Origin: an uncultured Clostridiaceae bacterium
GTDB taxonomy: Bacteria; Bacillota; Clostridia; TANB77; CAG-508
NCBI GenBank assembly: GCA_958417695.1
Contig: CATZDQ010000002.1
Location: 1 to 30,339, forward strand
Direction of reading: 5' to 3'
DNA length: 30,339 nt
Under the pieces are notes generated by a model. That model was not told the DNA's origin, searched no databases, and was given only the letters and a program-made list of their open reading frames with translations. The translations under genes were made by a program, and so were the position numbers. This document shows, piece by piece, positions 28,861 through 30,339 of the stretch. Within the stretch, counting starts at the first letter, position 1, and the number at the start of each line of letters is the position of its first letter.

Positions 28861-30339
28861 ATTATCCACCGGATTTGAAAGTTATGAAGAAAACAGTATT
28901 GTAATTACTGGAGAAGACTTATTTGCACCAGATATCAAGAAAAGAAAAAAACTAAGTAATGCTTTTAAACAAGGAGAAAAAGTAGTTTTTGCAGATTTAA
29001 AAGTAGGCGACTATGTAGTACATAATGTACATGGAATAGGACAATTTATAGGAGTAAATACCATTAAAGCAGATGGGGTTACCAAAGACTATATAAAAAT
29101 CCGTTATCGTCATGACGATATTTTATATATTCCAACCAACAACCTAGATAGCATACGAAAATATATAGGTGGAGGAGAAGCCCAGCCAAAGATTAATAAA
29201 TTAGGCAGTAAAGAATGGGAAAATACCAAAACAAAAGTTAAGAAAAATTTACAAGAAGTAGCAAGAGACCTTATTGAATTATATGCTAAAAGACAAAAAA
29301 TGAAAGGATATGCTTTCTCCAAAGATACCCCTTGGCAGAAACAATTCGAAGATAGCTTCCCTTATGTAGAAACGGATGACCAATTACGTTGCATAGAAGA
29401 AACCAAAAAAGACATGGAAATGCCAAGGCCAATGGACAGATTATTATGTGGAGATGTAGGATATGGGAAAACAGAAGTAGCTATGAGAGCAGCTTTTAAA
29501 GCTGTTATGGACCAAAAACAGGTTGCTTATTTAGTACCTACTACGGTACTTGCCAACCAACAATATGAAAGTTTCAAACAAAGAATGGAAGAATTTCCGA
29601 TACGAGTAGAACTATTAAATCGATTTAGAACCAAAAAAGAACAAGAAGAAGTCATTAGAAAATTAAAATTAGGGGAAATTGATGTCGTGATAGGTACACA
29701 CCGTATCTTAAGTAAAGACGTAGAATTTAAAGACTTGGGATTATTAATTATAGACGAAGAACATCGTTTTGGAGTTAAAGACAAAGAAAAAATAAAACAA
29801 TATAAAGCCTCTATAGACGTATTAACCATGACAGCCACGCCTATTCCAAGAACTTTGCATATGTCTATCGTTGGTGTAAGAGACATGTCGGTTATATATG
29901 AACCACCACAAAATAGAAGACCAGTACAAACCTATGTATTAGAATATGATCAAGAAGTCATAAAGGAAGCCATCACCAAAGAACTAGAACGAAATGGGCA
30001 AGTTTTTTATCTATTTAATAATGTAGAAGGTATCGAGAAAAAAGCCTATGATATAGAACACTTAGTACCAGAAGCAAAAGTTGCCTTTGCCCATGGAAAA
30101 ATGAGTGGAAACGAACTAGAAGAAATTATGATGGAATTTATTGAAGGAAAAACCAATGTACTAGTATGTACTACCATATTAGAATCAGGAATAGATATTC
30201 CAAATGCGAACACCATCATTGTAGAAAATGCCGACAGACTAGGACTAGCACAACTATATCAAATTCGAGGAAGAGTAGGAAGAGCAGATAAACAAGCTTA
30301 TGCATATATTACCTACAAAAGAGACAAACTATTATCAGA
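28859..30339 (+). CDS. mfd: Transcription-repair coupling factor Mfd, C-terminal part (3' end outside window)
   Basis: The continuation of mfd, open in frame from 28859 to the window end (493 codons). It starts inside the conserved L-S-T-G-F-E and ITGEDLFAPD segment. The RNAP-interaction domain follows (VGDYVVHNVHGIGQFIGV, about 29010-29160). Then comes the RecG-like helicase: MDRLLCGDVGYGKTEVAMRA (Walker A), VPTTVLANQQYESF (Ia), the IDEEHRFGV DEEH box, TATPIPRTL (motif III), TTILESGIDIPNANT, and QIRGRVGR (motif VI) close to the end. The TRG tail and D7 domain lie beyond the window. It has no start of its own and is not a separate gene. Confidence 0.94.

Noticed and set aside
28858..28862. 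Programmed +1 frameshift in mfd, analogous to prfB
   Set aside because: No Shine-Dalgarno-like stimulator at the right distance and CGG is not a known slippery codon. Removal of one C restores a conserved Gly, which fits a simple indel better.

Overview
The window comes from a low-GC, endospore-forming Firmicute, most likely an uncultured Clostridia. The base composition is strongly AT-rich, starts are preceded by strong AGGAGG-type ribosome binding sites, and promoters are consensus sigma-A. Sporulation genes are present (spoVM, ylbJ), possible Spo0A boxes are visible, and rpmB lies opposite spoVM as in Bacillus. The sequence looks chromosomal. I see no insertion sequence, integrase, CRISPR array or rRNA.

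Layout. Bases 1-2861 hold the end of a GNAT/YoaP acetyltransferase, an unknown membrane protein, a decayed copy of an MFS gene start, and the intact MFS transporter. Bases 2941-5082 (minus) hold a bactofilin-like membrane protein, a 47-residue Cys-rich protein and endonuclease III. Bases 5212-5837 hold two microgenes (a 49-residue membrane protein and SpoVM) facing rpmB. Bases 6084-7496 are a self-contained unit: a promoter, a structured RNA of about 580 nt that I call OLE RNA, a membrane protein matching its partner OapA, and a terminator. ruvA-rarA and a LiaF-like/DUF4097 pair follow.

Bases 11240-15486 look accessory. Two paralogous proteins combine a type IV prepilin-like N-terminus, a long coiled coil and a phage-tail-fibre-like module, with unrelated tips. 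A stomatin gene lies between them. Two small orphan genes with their own promoters and GC-rich terminator hairpins also lie in this block. Bases 15651-20633 carry mtaB, a short alaS, a HIT hydrolase and two tandem sortases. Bases 20783-24575 carry a CarD regulator and the dnaG-sigA macromolecular-synthesis operon. The rest holds tRNA-Met(CAT), an unknown gene with a hairpin between its ribosome binding site and start, a DUF6514-like gene behind two possible Spo0A boxes, a Tyr-rich small protein next to ylbJ, and mfd. mfd is broken by one extra C and runs off the window end.

The most notable items are the OLE RNA/OapA unit, the pilin-fibre chimeras, the AlaRS without a C-Ala domain, the hairpin-spaced ribosome binding site and the mfd frameshift. 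All identifications rest on reading the sequence and on recalled family features. No database search was run.
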